Shown here one piece after another: positions 53,313 through 63,220 of a stretch of DNA of 64,000 nt. This DNA comes from Pseudoalteromonas luteoviolacea NCIMB 1942. Lineage in GTDB: Bacteria; Pseudomonadota; Gammaproteobacteria; Enterobacterales; Alteromonadaceae. The position numbers and the translations under genes were made by a program. The notes beneath the pieces were generated by a model, which did not search any database, was not told where the DNA came from, and saw only the letters and a list, made by a program, of their open reading frames with translations. Position 1 is the stretch's first letter. Every line of letters begins with the position of its first letter. Where the stretch lies: positions 90,592-154,591 of the forward strand of contig NZ_AUXT01000150.1 in assembly GCF_001625595.1 (NCBI RefSeq). Direction: 5' to 3'.

Positions 53313-54467
53313 ATGACGCAAGATACATTGAATGCATTAAGGACAGAGATCAATGAAATTGACTCTGAGCTACTAGTACTATTAGCAAAACGCAGGCGCA
53401 TTAGTCATGGCGTACTGGAATATAAGATCAATAACAATAAGCCCATCAGAGATGAAGAGCGAGAATTAGCACTGCTGGAAAAACTCATACATTATGGTAA
53501 ATCTTTGGGCTTGGACCCTTTCTATATCAACAATGTTTTTCAAGTCATTTTGGAAGATTCAGTTCTGAATCAACAAGCCATGCTGCAAAAGAGTTTGAAC
53601 CCTGGCACCGTCAATGATACCCATCGTGTTGCGTATTTAGGAGGTCAAGGGTCATACAGCCAGTTCGCTTGTCATAAGTACTTCAGCCGTCGTCCTGGCA
53701 AGCTTGTAGAGCTAGGTTGTCAATCATTCGATGAAATCACAACCAGTGTAGAGCAAGGTAAAGCTGACTTTGGCATATTACCAATAGAAAATACCAGTTC
53801 AGGCAGTATCAATGAAGTATTCGATTTAATGCAGCATGCACAAGTTTCGATTGTTGGAGAAGTGACACACAGTGTCGAACACTGTCTACTTGCCCAACCA
53901 GGCGTTGAACTAAAAGATATCAAAAAAATATTTGCTCACCCTCAGCCATTCGCACAATGTAGCCGCTTCATTCAAAGCCTTGCTGATATTATTCAAGAAA
54001 CATGTGATTCAACCTCTAGTGCCATTAAAATGGCAGCTGAGACACAACAAAGTGCGGCGATTGGCTCTGCACAAGCAGGGAAAAGCCAAGGGCTTGAAGT
54101 TATAAAAGATGAGTTAGCAAACCAAGCAGAAAACCACAGTCGTTTTATTGTGGTTGCGCGCAAACCGCTACAAGTCTCAACGCAGATCCCAACTAAAACC
54201 AGCTTAATCATGGCGACTAAACAACAAGTAGGTTCCTTAGCAGATGCTTTAATGGTATTTAAGCAACACAGCATCAATATGACTAAATTGGAATCACGCC
54301 CTGTACCAGGCAATCCTTGGGAAGAGGTTTTCTATGTTGACTTGCAAGCCAATATTGCCGAAGAGCATGTGCAAAAAGCACTTGAGTCTCTGAAGGAGCA
54401 TACTCAAACGGTAAGGATCTTAGGCTGCTACCAAAGTGAATCCCTCAAAGCCGTAGACCCAATTTAA
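53313..54467 (+). CDS. pheA: Bifunctional chorismate mutase / prephenate dehydratase
   Basis: 384 aa from ATG 53313 with GGAGTGAGG upstream. The chorismate mutase domain (about 1-90) contains LRTEINEIDSELLVLLAKRR. The dehydratase domain (about 100-285) contains YLGGQGSYSQFACHKYF and GILPIENTSSGSINEVFDL; the usual TRF catalytic motif appears as HSRF, with Ser in place of Thr. The ACT domain (about 295-375) has KLESRPVPGNPWEEVFYVDL for Phe feedback. It makes phenylpyruvate from chorismate. Convergent with tyrA, as in E. coli. Confidence 0.96.
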   Translation: MTQDTLNALRTEINEIDSELLVLLAKRRRISHGVLEYKINNNKPIRDEERELALLEKLIHYGKSLGLDPFYINNVFQVILEDSVLNQQAMLQKSLNPGTVNDTHRVAYLGGQGSYSQFACHKYFSRRPGKLVELGCQSFDEITTSVEQGKADFGILPIENTSSGSINEVFDLMQHAQVSIVGEVTHSVEHCLLAQPGVELKDIKKIFAHPQPFAQCSRFIQSLADIIQETCDSTSSAIKMAAETQQSAAIGSAQAGKSQGLEVIKDELANQAENHSRFIVVARKPLQVSTQIPTKTSLIMATKQQVGSLADALMVFKQHSINMTKLESRPVPGNPWEEVFYVDLQANIAEEHVQKALESLKEHTQTVRILGCYQSESLKAVDPI

Positions 54468-54515
54468 ACACACTCTAGCGTGAAAACGACTGGGCGACTC
54501 TACTAGTACCATAAA

Positions 54516-54540
54516 AAATGCTCCGCCAAGCGGAGCATTT
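54516..54540. terminator. Bidirectional terminator between pheA and tyrA
   Basis: AAATGCTCCGC and GCGGAGCATTT form a perfect 11-bp stem around CAA, with A- and T-rich flanks on both sides. Confidence 0.88.
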
Positions 54541-54567
54541 CGTTAAAACCGTGTAACTAAAGGGCTA

Positions 54568-55707
54568 TTAACCGAGTACTTTAGCATCATTGGCTTTGTT
54601 TAAGAGGCCTCTACTTTGCGCCAAAAACGAATGTGCATTGTCTGAAAAGTAGGTTTTAGCCACATCAAAACCTTTAATAAGTTCTGCTTTATCTTGGTTT
54701 TTAAGGTTCTTTAAAGTCTGCGCAAAGGTGTCTTGATAACTTGCCAATAACCCTTCTACATCTTCAAATTGTGCCAACATAATATCGGTATAAAGCTCGG
54801 GGGATTGTGCAAACAATCTCCCTACCATCATTAGTTCTAGCTGATAAATTGGAGAGGAGCAGGCTCTTAACTCTTCTAGAGTATGACATTGACGGGCCAA
54901 GAATTGTCCGTACACAAATGTCGTTAAATGCCTCATCACCTGAATAATTTGCATTGCTTGGTCATGTTTCTTTGCTGCCATTGGGGCAATATAACAGCCC
55001 CAAATTTTTAGCTGCTCCAATAGCCCTTGATACTTTTCTGGATATCGCCCTTCACACGCAACAACCGTTTGTTTTACCCAGTGAGATATGTCAGGGCCAA
55101 ACATTGGATGTAAACCAACAACTGGCCCAGAGTGCTTTTCAAGTAAACAACGCAATGGTTTTTGCTTAACAGAGGTTATATCAGCCAAAATGCATTCTGG
55201 ATTTAACTCAGGTAAGCTCGCAACGACTTCTTCAAGAGTATTAATAGGTACACTGATTAAAACCAGCTTCGCATCTTGTAGTATTTCTGCTGCATTGTTT
55301 TGCTGCGCTTTATCCAATACTTTAACGTCATAGCCCGAACGCTTAAACTGTTTTGCAAACAGTTGGCCCATCGCACCTTCTCCGCCCACTATCACAATTG
55401 GAGATAATTCAGGTTCAGCGCAGGCCAGTTCACTTTGCTGATTTTCATATGCTTCACGCATCATTCTACGCAAAATATCTTCTACAAGTTCAGGGTTAAC
55501 CCCCTTCTTTTCAGCTTGAGTTCGTCTTGCTGCGATTAAAGCGGCCTCGCGTTCCGGCGCATGTAATGGAGCGCCATTTCGTTGCTTAATCTTACCGACT
55601 TGCTCAGTGAGTAAACGCCTTTTAGCTAGTAAGCTCACAAGCTCACTATCGCACGTATCAATATGTTCACGCAGCTCATCCAAGCTCAAGTCTTCTCTCA
55701 TCCCCAT
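54568..55707 (-). CDS. tyrA: Bifunctional chorismate mutase / prephenate dehydrogenase
   Basis: 379 aa. The chorismate mutase domain (about 1-90) has LREHIDTCDSELVSLLAKRR. The dehydrogenase domain (about 105-370) begins with the NAD-binding motif IVIVGGEGAMGQLFAKQFKR; VVGLHPMFGPDISHW carries active-site residues. It makes 4-hydroxyphenylpyruvate for tyrosine. In E. coli aroF precedes tyrA; here it does not, and the rplS operon terminator lies about 200 bases upstream. Confidence 0.96.
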   Translation of the reverse strand: MGMREDLSLDELREHIDTCDSELVSLLAKRRLLTEQVGKIKQRNGAPLHAPEREAALIAARRTQAEKKGVNPELVEDILRRMMREAYENQQSELACAEPELSPIVIVGGEGAMGQLFAKQFKRSGYDVKVLDKAQQNNAAEILQDAKLVLISVPINTLEEVVASLPELNPECILADITSVKQKPLRCLLEKHSGPVVGLHPMFGPDISHWVKQTVVACEGRYPEKYQGLLEQLKIWGCYIAPMAAKKHDQAMQIIQVMRHLTTFVYGQFLARQCHTLEELRACSSPIYQLELMMVGRLFAQSPELYTDIMLAQFEDVEGLLASYQDTFAQTLKNLKNQDKAELIKGFDVAKTYFSDNAHSFLAQSRGLLNKANDAKVLG

Positions 55708-55909
55708 ACCGTAAACCTTAATTTACACTAGTAAATATATAATTACACCAAGTCTAACAGGACAATTAATATTAAGAAAGTACCTTTTTTCGTTGTTATA
55801 ACAATTGTAGGCAATGATCCTCATCAAGAGGAAAATAGTCGATGAAAAGTGATGCGATTTAATGCCCAAGGGGGCGAGAGGCAATATAGAGATGTATGTA
55901 GAAATTGTA

Positions 55910-55946
55910 TTTAAAACCAAACAGGCCGCTGTAAGCGGCCTGTTTG
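55910..55946 (-). terminator. Terminator of the rpsP-rimM-trmD-rplS operon
   Basis: On the minus strand CAAACAGGCCGCT and AGCGGCCTGTTTG form a 13-bp perfect stem with a 3-base loop, followed by GGTTTTAAAT. It is 24 bases after the rplS stop. Confidence 0.88.
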
Positions 55947-55970
55947 TTAAGCATAGGTAGTATGCGCGTA

Positions 55971-56330
55971 TTAATTAAGTTTTTCTTTAATACGTGCAGA
56001 TTTACCAGAACGCTCACGCAAGTAGTAAAGCTTAGCGCGACGAACCGCACCACGACGCTTAACTGTAACGCTATCAACCAGTGGGCTGTGTGTTTGGAAA
56101 ACACGCTCAACACCTTCACCGCTTGAGATCTTACGAACAGTGAAAGATGAATGAAGGCCACGGTTACGCTTCGCGATTACAACACCTTCAAAGGCCTGTA
56201 GACGCTCTTTGTTACCTTCTTTAACGCGTACCTGAACAACAACTGTGTCACCAGCGCCGAACGCAGGTACGTCTTTTTTAAGCTGCTCTTCTTCAAGCGC
56301 TTTAATAATATTTTGGTTTACTTTTGCCAT
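55971..56330 (-). CDS. rplS: 50S ribosomal protein L19
   Basis: 119 aa from ATG 56330 (GTGAG upstream; GTG at 56342 is the alternative). Matches L19 over its length: [33 protein letters not shown] and [20 protein letters not shown]. It sits at the interface of the two ribosomal subunits. Last gene of the rpsP operon. Confidence 0.98.
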   Translation of the reverse strand: MAKVNQNIIKALEEEQLKKDVPAFGAGDTVVVQVRVKEGNKERLQAFEGVVIAKRNRGLHSSFTVRKISSGEGVERVFQTHSPLVDSVTVKRRGAVRRAKLYYLRERSGKSARIKEKLN

Positions 56331-56363
56331 TTTATTTCTCACATTCCTAGGAGTAACTGTCTT

Positions 56364-57128
56364 CTAGCCACAAGCTTCATTTTCTTGCTGAAATTCAGCG
56401 AGAAGCTTTGCTTGCTCCTCAGTCAGAGCTAGGTTACGCAACAAGTCCGGACGGCGTAGCCAAGTCCTGCCCAACGACTGCTTTAAGCGCCATTTTGCAA
56501 TTTCTTTGTGGTTCCCACTGAGTAATACAGAAGGGACCTGCTTTCCATCCAATATTTCAGGCCGAGTATAGTGAGGGCAATCTAACAGGCCATCCGAAAA
56601 TGAGTCCTGCTCAGCAGACTGATTGTGGCCAAGCACACCAGGCACCAATCGTGCGACTGCATCGATAAGTGTCATGGCAGGTAATTCGCCACCACTGAGA
56701 ATAAAATCACCGATGGACCATTCTTCGTCTACATGAGACTCGATGATCCGTTCATCTATACCTTCATATCGACCCGCAACTAAAATCAATTTTTCAGACT
56801 TTGCCAATTCGGCAGCGCCTTGCTGATCTAGTTTGCGCCCTTGCGGAGACATGTAAATTACTTTTGCACCTTCACCAGCTGCTGCTTTTGCAGCAAGGAT
56901 GGCTTTTTCGAGAGGCTCCACCATCATCAACATACCAGGACCACCACCATAAGGTCTGTCATCCACAGTGCGATGTTTGTCAGTAGCGTACTCTCTAGGG
57001 TTCCAACAATTGAACTCAATCAAACCGTTTTTCACAGCTCGACCAGTTACACCTTGCTGAGTAACTGCATCAAACATTTCAGGGAATAACGAAACAACGC
57101 CAACCCAAAGTTTTTGCTGATCACTCAT
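56364..57128 (-). CDS. trmD: tRNA (guanine-N1-)-methyltransferase
   Basis: 254 aa from ATG 57128, whose A overlaps the rimM stop by one base; an upstream TTG at 57146 is unlikely. The trefoil-knot SPOUT fold is shown by [42 protein letters not shown] and [15 protein letters not shown]. It methylates G37 of tRNAs reading CNN codons, preventing frameshifts. Part of rpsP-rimM-trmD-rplS. Confidence 0.97.
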   Translation of the reverse strand: MSDQQKLWVGVVSLFPEMFDAVTQQGVTGRAVKNGLIEFNCWNPREYATDKHRTVDDRPYGGGPGMLMMVEPLEKAILAAKAAAGEGAKVIYMSPQGRKLDQQGAAELAKSEKLILVAGRYEGIDERIIESHVDEEWSIGDFILSGGELPAMTLIDAVARLVPGVLGHNQSAEQDSFSDGLLDCPHYTRPEILDGKQVPSVLLSGNHKEIAKWRLKQSLGRTWLRRPDLLRNLALTEEQAKLLAEFQQENEACG

Positions 57129-57661
57129 TAAAATGCAGGATCCCAATCAACAGTAATTTCACGTTCTTCATGCTTAACCTCAATGATGACAGAATCTGTC
57201 AAAAATGGGATTAAGCGTTCAGTCTGACCAAATGCATCTTTTTTGTTTGCTTTCACAACCAAAACGTCATTTGAGCCAGTCTCCATAAGGTCATCAACAT
57301 GACCTAAGTTATAACCTTTATCGGTTACAACTGTCATACCAATTAAGTCTCGCCAATAAAACTCCCCTTCTGGTAATTCAGGGAGATGCTCACTATTAAC
57401 AGCGATTTCAGCATTGGTATAAGCCATTGCTTGATCTCTGTCATTGATGTTCGCAAATTTAGCGATGAAACCCTTGTTGTGACGACGCCAGTCGCTCACT
57501 TCAAGTGCTTGCCATTTATCTTGTTGCCCTATCAACCACGGGCTGAAATCGAAGATCCCTTGGGGATCATCAGTAAATGAATGCACCTTAAGCCAACCCT
57601 TAATACCATAAGGGGCACCTAATTTGCCGACAACGAGTGTCGAGGTGTTATCTTGACTCAT
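57128..57661 (-). CDS. rimM: 16S rRNA processing protein RimM
   Basis: 177 aa with an N-terminal barrel ([20 protein letters not shown]) and a PRC-barrel C-terminal domain ([40 protein letters not shown]). It helps fold the 3' domain of 16S rRNA around S19. Seventeen bases follow rpsP. Confidence 0.96.
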   Translation of the reverse strand: MSQDNTSTLVVGKLGAPYGIKGWLKVHSFTDDPQGIFDFSPWLIGQQDKWQALEVSDWRRHNKGFIAKFANINDRDQAMAYTNAEIAVNSEHLPELPEGEFYWRDLIGMTVVTDKGYNLGHVDDLMETGSNDVLVVKANKKDAFGQTERLIPFLTDSVIIEVKHEEREITVDWDPAF

Positions 57662-57678
57662 GGTTACACTTACGCCTA

Positions 57679-57927
57679 TTAAGCCGCTTTACGAGCGTCT
57701 TTAACTAGCTTAGCTACGCGATCTGAAAGAGATGCGCCTTGACCTACCCAGTGTTCAACACGAGCAAGATCTAGACGTATTTTTTCTTCCTGACCAGCAG
57801 CAAGTGGGTTAAAGAAACCTACTTTCTCGATGAAACGACCGTCACGCGAGAAACGGCTATCCGCAACCACGATTTGATAGAATGGACGCTTTTTAGCGCC
57901 GCCACGTTGCAAACGAATAGTTACCAT
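57679..57927 (-). CDS. rpsP: 30S ribosomal protein S16
   Basis: 82 aa. Starts [20 protein letters not shown] and continues [20 protein letters not shown], the universal S16 pattern. It heads the rpsP-rimM-trmD-rplS operon. In E. coli ffh lies upstream; here the heme receptor gene is upstream. Confidence 0.98.
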   Translation of the reverse strand: MVTIRLQRGGAKKRPFYQIVVADSRFSRDGRFIEKVGFFNPLAAGQEEKIRLDLARVEHWVGQGASLSDRVAKLVKDARKAA

Positions 57928-58114
57928 ACCGTCCTCTACATAGATTGACTGTTTTCATTAATAAGATAAAACTTCCCAATACGGGAAGCTCGGGAATTGT
58001 ACGAGTTTTTTTCAACAATGCAAGCATGTTTTAGATTTTATTCTCAATCTCGACACGCTTGGCCCAATTTAAGCCAATTGCACTCTATAAAAAGGTCTCA
58101 TACGGACCAAAATA

Positions 58115-58147
58115 AGAAACGGACGTCTATTATATACATCCGTTTCT
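58115..58147 (-). terminator. Hairpin downstream of the heme receptor gene
   Basis: AGAAACGGA (58115-58123) and TCCGTTTCT (58139-58147) pair perfectly with a 15-base loop, 75 bases after the receptor stop on the minus strand. The T-run is poor, so this is tentative. Confidence 0.4.
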
Positions 58148-58221
58148 GGCTTTACTACTAAGACCTAGACGTTACATATTAATATAGCGCCTAAGGGTTT
58201 AATCAGGGAGATTAATTCCGA

Positions 58222-60324
58222 TTAGAAGATGTACTTCGCGTTGATCGCAAAACTACGACTAGGCTGCGTATATTGATTTAAATTTGTATCCGCATCTAAC
58301 CCTGCCACACTTTCATATGGGATGTACTCTTTATCTAATAAGTTGAATACACCGACATTTAACCTTAAGTTACCAAAGTCATACTCGGCATATAAGTCAA
58401 TTGTACCCCAACCGCTAGTTTTGACTTTATTGGCTTCTGACACTTTGGTCATTCTCTTAGCACCTTTGAAAGCTGCAGTCACTGACCAGTTATCCGCCTC
58501 GTAACGCGCTTTTACAAAGCCATTCAGAGGGCTGATAGAATTTATATACTGATTAGTTTCCTTGTCTTTACCCTTGGTGTAAGTAAGTCCCGTGTCCAAA
58601 GCCACATTATCGTTTAGCCATAGGGTAAATTCCGCCTCAAGGCCCTCAATCTCTACCTTGCCAACGTTGTGGTACTGATAATAGGTTTTTGGTGGCATAC
58701 CAGGGATCTGGCTCGGCTCCATCCTAACAACTTTGTTGTCAATAAAATCATCAAATTTTGAATGGAACACAGTTACTGCAAACTGTTTAGAGTCGAAATT
58801 ACCTTTTACACCAAATTCAACACTATCACTGGTTTCAGGATCTAGCTCTGGGTTTGGTAAGATTTGGTAGAAAGGTTCAACCCCGTGGCTTTGGTATGCC
58901 AAGTCATGTGGTGGGACCTTAAAGCCTCTTGCATACTGCGCGACAAAGTTTAAGTTATCACTCACTGAAAATACCACACCAAGTTTAGGAGATAATGCTG
59001 TCTCGCTGATATCACCAAAGTCAGTCCCCGTATAAAGTTCACTGTCTTTTGCATCCATCTCATAGCGATCTAAGCGCAGCCCTGCATTTAGAGTTAAGGT
59101 ATCCGGTATCAAGGTGATGTTGTCTTGAATAAATACACCTAGCATGGTTGTATCTGCACCCGGGAACGTTTTTTGACCTTCATTATCTAAGAGCTTGTTG
59201 CCTTGCGCATCTTTACGAGTTTTAAAACGCGGCCTTGCAGTTTCATAACTATCAAAGTCGAAACCATATACTAGTTGATGAGAAGCGGTACCTAACTCCA
59301 GCTGTTTGTCTAATACCAAACGAGTACCAAAGATTGACTGCTCAAATCGATAATCGTTGAAATCAGTGTAAGGGCCTGTGCGGCTGCGGCTACCGTTATT
59401 CCATCTCACTTGATCACTGGTTTGCTCAAAGTCCGTGTAATAGACCTGTGCATTTAAATTGTCGTAGAGCGCGGTTGCAGCACTTGTATCAAAATCCAAT
59501 GAAAAGGAAATGCTTTCATTGTCATCTCTTGTTTCTACCTGAGATGGTGTAATGATTTGTTCACTGTCTTGATCAAAGTAGTCAACTGTCACCAGCACGC
59601 TTTCTGTGTCTGTAAGGTTAAACTCAGATTTTAGTAACAATGCGCTTGACGTGTAATCGAAACCAGGTAAGTCTTCTTGGTAGTTTTGAGCACCTTCACC
59701 ATCACGACGTGTTACCTGAATAGAAGTAGCATTAAAGTCACTGAGCTTTTTAGCAAACGTTGCCGTAGTACTCTTTTCGGAATTAACTTCATAATAGCCA
59801 AGGCCAACTTGTGCATAAGTGTCTTTTTCAGATAAGTAATCTGAAGGGTTTTTAGTCGATATTACGACGATTCCACCTAATGCATCAGAGCCATATAAAG
59901 AGGAGGCAGCACCTTTCGCTACTTCTATCTGCTTTACATTGTCAACATCAAAGTAGCCACGTCCAATAATTAAACCACCGCCACCTGAATAAGCATCATT
60001 TAATCGACGACCATCTTTTATATACACAACTCGATTTCCACCGATACCACGAATATTGAGCGCTTGGGCTTCTCCAGTAGAGCCCGATGTTGTTATCCCT
60101 GTTTGATACTTAAATGCACTATTCAAGTCCACTGCCAACTCACGTTCAATTTCTTGTTCGGTGACAACATTTACCGAGCCAGCTACATCATTGAGCTTTT
60201 GCTCGATGCGAGACCCCGACACTACGATTACCTCGCTGTCTTTTTCAAATTGCTCAGCAACTGAACTTGGCGCAGCAAAGAAAGCTGCTGCAATACTTAG
60301 CGAAATAGTAGTTTGTTTAAACAT
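58222..60324 (-). CDS. TonB-dependent heme/hemoglobin receptor
   Basis: 700 aa outer-membrane receptor. A signal peptide (about 1-23), a TonB box (DSEVIVVSGSR, about 29-39), a plug domain (AFKYQTGITTSGS, LNIRGIGGNRVVYIKDGRR, GSDALGGIVV) and a 22-strand barrel ending in YIF. ARGFKVPPHDLAYQ (about 463-476) and NPELDPETSDS (about 489) resemble the FRAP/NPNL box of heme receptors. It is divergent from a heme ABC transporter across a Fur box. The specific ligand (heme, hemoglobin) is inferred from context. Confidence 0.9.
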   Translation of the reverse strand: MFKQTTISLSIAAAFFAAPSSVAEQFEKDSEVIVVSGSRIEQKLNDVAGSVNVVTEQEIERELAVDLNSAFKYQTGITTSGSTGEAQALNIRGIGGNRVVYIKDGRRLNDAYSGGGGLIIGRGYFDVDNVKQIEVAKGAASSLYGSDALGGIVVISTKNPSDYLSEKDTYAQVGLGYYEVNSEKSTTATFAKKLSDFNATSIQVTRRDGEGAQNYQEDLPGFDYTSSALLLKSEFNLTDTESVLVTVDYFDQDSEQIITPSQVETRDDNESISFSLDFDTSAATALYDNLNAQVYYTDFEQTSDQVRWNNGSRSRTGPYTDFNDYRFEQSIFGTRLVLDKQLELGTASHQLVYGFDFDSYETARPRFKTRKDAQGNKLLDNEGQKTFPGADTTMLGVFIQDNITLIPDTLTLNAGLRLDRYEMDAKDSELYTGTDFGDISETALSPKLGVVFSVSDNLNFVAQYARGFKVPPHDLAYQSHGVEPFYQILPNPELDPETSDSVEFGVKGNFDSKQFAVTVFHSKFDDFIDNKVVRMEPSQIPGMPPKTYYQYHNVGKVEIEGLEAEFTLWLNDNVALDTGLTYTKGKDKETNQYINSISPLNGFVKARYEADNWSVTAAFKGAKRMTKVSEANKVKTSGWGTIDLYAEYDFGNLRLNVGVFNLLDKEYIPYESVAGLDADTNLNQYTQPSRSFAINAKYIF

Positions 60325-60397
60325 TATCTTTTAACCTCAAACAGGAAGAACGAATAAATTTCGCTGTGCACTATAAAGGTATTTCCCATGCAACACA

Positions 60398-60416
60398 AAT
60401 GATAATTGTTTGCATT
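60398..60416. promoter_or_regulatory. Fur box in the divergent heme locus
   Basis: AATGATAATTGTTTGCATT matches the Fur palindrome AATGATAATNATTATCATT at 15 of 18 non-central positions, with the left half perfect. It lies between the receptor gene (start 60324) and hutB (start 60566), so it could repress both when iron is plentiful. Confidence 0.75.
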
Positions 60417-60565
60417 TCTATAATCATATAGATTTTATTTTCTATCAAATGTATTATTGCCTCATCGGATAAATGTACTCATAAAGGATTTATAAGTGGC
60501 CCATCAGTGCGTCATACAACGTGCTTATTGGTCAAAAACTCAAGTAATTAAACGTGAGAAAAACA

Positions 60566-61384
60566 ATGAAATACGCAATATTTTTAGGTATCTTTTTGGC
60601 TGCATTGAGCTTTAATGCTGCTGCCGAGCGCATTGTTGTCGCAGGTGGCACCATCACTGATATCGTCTATGCATTAGAAGCGGGTGATGATGTCGTCGCT
60701 GTAGATACTTCAAGTACTTGGCCACCGAAGGCGGTGTCGTTACCTAAAGTAGGGTATTACCGAGATTTAGCAGCCGAGGGGATTTTGTCTCAAAAACCGA
60801 CTCTGATCTTAACGCTTGAAGGGGCAGGCCGTCCGCAAGTAATAACACAAATTAAAAGTACTGGCGTCCCAGTCAAACTATATGACAAACCTAAACAGGT
60901 GGACGAATTATTTACACTCATCAATCAAATTGCCGTCGATCTCAATAAGCAACCACAAGCTGAGAAATTAATTCAGGCACTTAAACAGCAGCTTCCGAAT
61001 AGGCCTAAGCTATCTACCACAAAGGCGTTGTTTATTCTTTCGGCAGGTGAACGTGGTGTCATGGTCGCAGGTAAAGAAACCGTGCCCGATATCTTATTCG
61101 GTTATACGGGAATTAAAAACCTTGCAACCCACAATGGCTTTAAGCCCTTTAATCGCGAAGCCTTGCTGGTTAGTGACCCAGATTTTTTAGTTGCCCCAAG
61201 CCATGTAGTTTATGGTGCAGGAGGCCCAAAGCAATTCTGTCAGCAAGCAGCGCTTGCACTGATCCCCGCTGCGAAGGAATGTCGTTTGTTGGTAATGGAC
61301 TCATTGATGTCACTCGGTATGACTACACGTCTACCTGAAGCCATTGCAAAACTCCATTCATTTCATCGTAAGCAGGCGCTATGA
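60566..61384 (+). CDS. hutB: Heme ABC transporter periplasmic binding protein
   Basis: 272 aa from ATG 60566 (GTGAG upstream; GTG at 60554 is an alternative). A signal peptide (about 1-20, SFNAAA) precedes the helical-backbone fold of metal/siderophore-binding proteins: RIVVAGGTITDIVYALEAGD, PTLILTLEGAGRPQVI and LLVMDSLMSLGMTTRLPEAI. It delivers heme to the permease. Its stop overlaps the permease start (ATGA). Confidence 0.93.
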   Translation: MKYAIFLGIFLAALSFNAAAERIVVAGGTITDIVYALEAGDDVVAVDTSSTWPPKAVSLPKVGYYRDLAAEGILSQKPTLILTLEGAGRPQVITQIKSTGVPVKLYDKPKQVDELFTLINQIAVDLNKQPQAEKLIQALKQQLPNRPKLSTTKALFILSAGERGVMVAGKETVPDILFGYTGIKNLATHNGFKPFNREALLVSDPDFLVAPSHVVYGAGGPKQFCQQAALALIPAAKECRLLVMDSLMSLGMTTRLPEAIAKLHSFHRKQAL

Positions 61385-62430
61385 GCAACATTGCCCTTCC
61401 TATTCTAAATTCCAAATATCATATGAAATGGTACTGGCTGAGTATGATATTACTGCTCAGCTTAGCTTGGTTATCTCTTAGCAGTGGGCCTGTCGGTTGG
61501 GACTGGAAAATGCCGATTGCATGGCTACTACCAGATTCTATGACTGCTGATATTAATGAATTGCAGATGAGTGTTGTGTCACAGATAAGGCTTCCAAGGT
61601 TATTGTTGGCAATACTAATTGGCTCGGTCCTCGCTTGCAGTGGCGCAGCCACTCAGGCTCTTTGCCGTAACCCACTTGCAGATCCAAGTTTAATGGGCGT
61701 AACTGGTGGCGCGGCAGTCGCAGCAATCGCCGTTATCGCTCTCGCTCCTAAAGTCAGTTTTATAAATGAAGCGATGGTTGCCCCAGCCGCATTCATAGGT
61801 GCTTTAACTATAACCAGTGTTATTTATCGTTTGGCTAATCACCAAGGCCAGGTGCAAATTACAACATTACTCCTCGCTGGCGTCGCTATTAATGCGATTG
61901 CGATGGCAATTATTGGCCTTTTTAGCTTTTTTGCAGATGATAGCTCTTTGAGACTCATGACTTACTGGCAAATGGGTTCACTAGGTGGTGCTAGCTGGTC
62001 GGCAATGGCTTACGGTGCCCCACTCATCATTGTCAGTACTATTTTATTACTGTTTAAAAAACGCCAAATCAACGCTTTGATGCTAGGAGAACGAGATGCA
62101 AGGCATTTAGGAGTTAATGTCAAGCGACTCAAAACTGAAGTTGTATTCTTAGTTGCATTGGGTGTCGGTGGTGCAGTTGCGATGGCCGGTATGGTTGGCT
62201 TTGTCGGACTCGTAGTACCGCACATTGCACGCCTGTTAGTCGGTCCAGATTTACGCAAAATGTTGCCCCTGAGCATGTTGCTAGGTTGCTTGCTCATGTT
62301 ATTAGCTGACTGGATCGCACGTTTAATTGTTGCTCCTTCAGAGTTACCGATCGGCATAGTGACAGCCCTGTTTGGCGCCCCTTTCTTTATTTATCAATTA
62401 GTAAAACAAAAGCGAGGTAGCCATGCTTGA
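61381..62430 (+). CDS. hutC: Heme ABC transporter permease
   Basis: 349 aa of the FecCD/BtuC permease family, with about ten helices. Conserved segments: SQIRLPRLLLAILIGSVLAC, GAATQALCRNPLADPSLMGV and GGAVAMAGMVGFVGLVVPHI before RLLVGPDLRKMLP. It moves heme across the inner membrane. The ATG at 61381 overlaps the hutB stop; an internal ATG (MKWYWLSM) is possible. It overlaps hutD by eight bases. Confidence 0.94.
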   Translation: MSNIALPILNSKYHMKWYWLSMILLLSLAWLSLSSGPVGWDWKMPIAWLLPDSMTADINELQMSVVSQIRLPRLLLAILIGSVLACSGAATQALCRNPLADPSLMGVTGGAAVAAIAVIALAPKVSFINEAMVAPAAFIGALTITSVIYRLANHQGQVQITTLLLAGVAINAIAMAIIGLFSFFADDSSLRLMTYWQMGSLGGASWSAMAYGAPLIIVSTILLLFKKRQINALMLGERDARHLGVNVKRLKTEVVFLVALGVGGAVAMAGMVGFVGLVVPHIARLLVGPDLRKMLPLSMLLGCLLMLLADWIARLIVAPSELPIGIVTALFGAPFFIYQLVKQKRGSHA

Positions 62431-63220
62431 GTGTAAAAATATAGGCATTACTCGCGGTAAAAAACGCATCATTCGTGACCTTTCGTTTAAAGCAAGCCAA
62501 GGTGAATTCATTGTTTTGCTTGGTGAGAATGGCGCGGGTAAATCAACTTTGCTCAGTGCGATTTGCGACGACCTAGACTACTCGGGCGAAGTATTACTTC
62601 ATGGCACACCTATGATGCAATACGCCCCTCAAAAATTGGCGACCCAACGTGCCATCCTGCTGCAAAACAACCGTGTCAATTTTGCATTTAGCGCGGCGGA
62701 GTTAATTGCTATGGGCCGCTACCCATACTATGAAACAGCCCATGCTCAAGCAAGCGAAGTTAATGATATCGTTTTACAAATGGCACTAGAGTCAATGGCT
62801 GACAGAGATGTTACTGTGTTATCCGGCGGTGAATTTCAACGCGTCCAATTTGCAAGGTGTATTGCCCAATTAGACGCTCACAAAAAACACACAACAGGTA
62901 AGTTAATGTTGTTGGACGAGCCGACATCTGCGCTCGACTTACATCACCAACATACCACTTTAAGTAAAGCTAAAGCATTTGCAGAACAAGGCAACACCGT
63001 TATTGCTGTGTTGCATGATTTGAATCTTGCATCTCTATACGCTGATCGAATTTTACTATTGCACCATGGTAATATTTACCATGATGGCAACCCACAAGAT
63101 GTTTTGCGCCCAGAAGTACTACAACCTATCTATCGCGCTGGCATGCAAATAAACTTGCACCCCAGCTTTCAAATCCCTATGATTTTTTCAGAACCGCTAA
63201 CAGGAGCCTCTAATGCGTGA
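62423..63220 (+). CDS. hutD: Heme ABC transporter ATP-binding protein
   Basis: 265 aa ATPase. Walker A GENGAGKS (34-41), a Q-loop near ILLQNN, signature LSGGEFQRV (about 134-142), Walker B LMLLDEPTSALDL (about 161-173) and a switch His in VLHDLNLASLYADR. It drives the HutC permease. It overlaps hutC and hugZ by eight bases each, so the whole set is co-translated. Confidence 0.95.
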   Translation: MLECKNIGITRGKKRIIRDLSFKASQGEFIVLLGENGAGKSTLLSAICDDLDYSGEVLLHGTPMMQYAPQKLATQRAILLQNNRVNFAFSAAELIAMGRYPYYETAHAQASEVNDIVLQMALESMADRDVTVLSGGEFQRVQFARCIAQLDAHKKHTTGKLMLLDEPTSALDLHHQHTTLSKAKAFAEQGNTVIAVLHDLNLASLYADRILLLHHGNIYHDGNPQDVLRPEVLQPIYRAGMQINLHPSFQIPMIFSEPLTGASNA

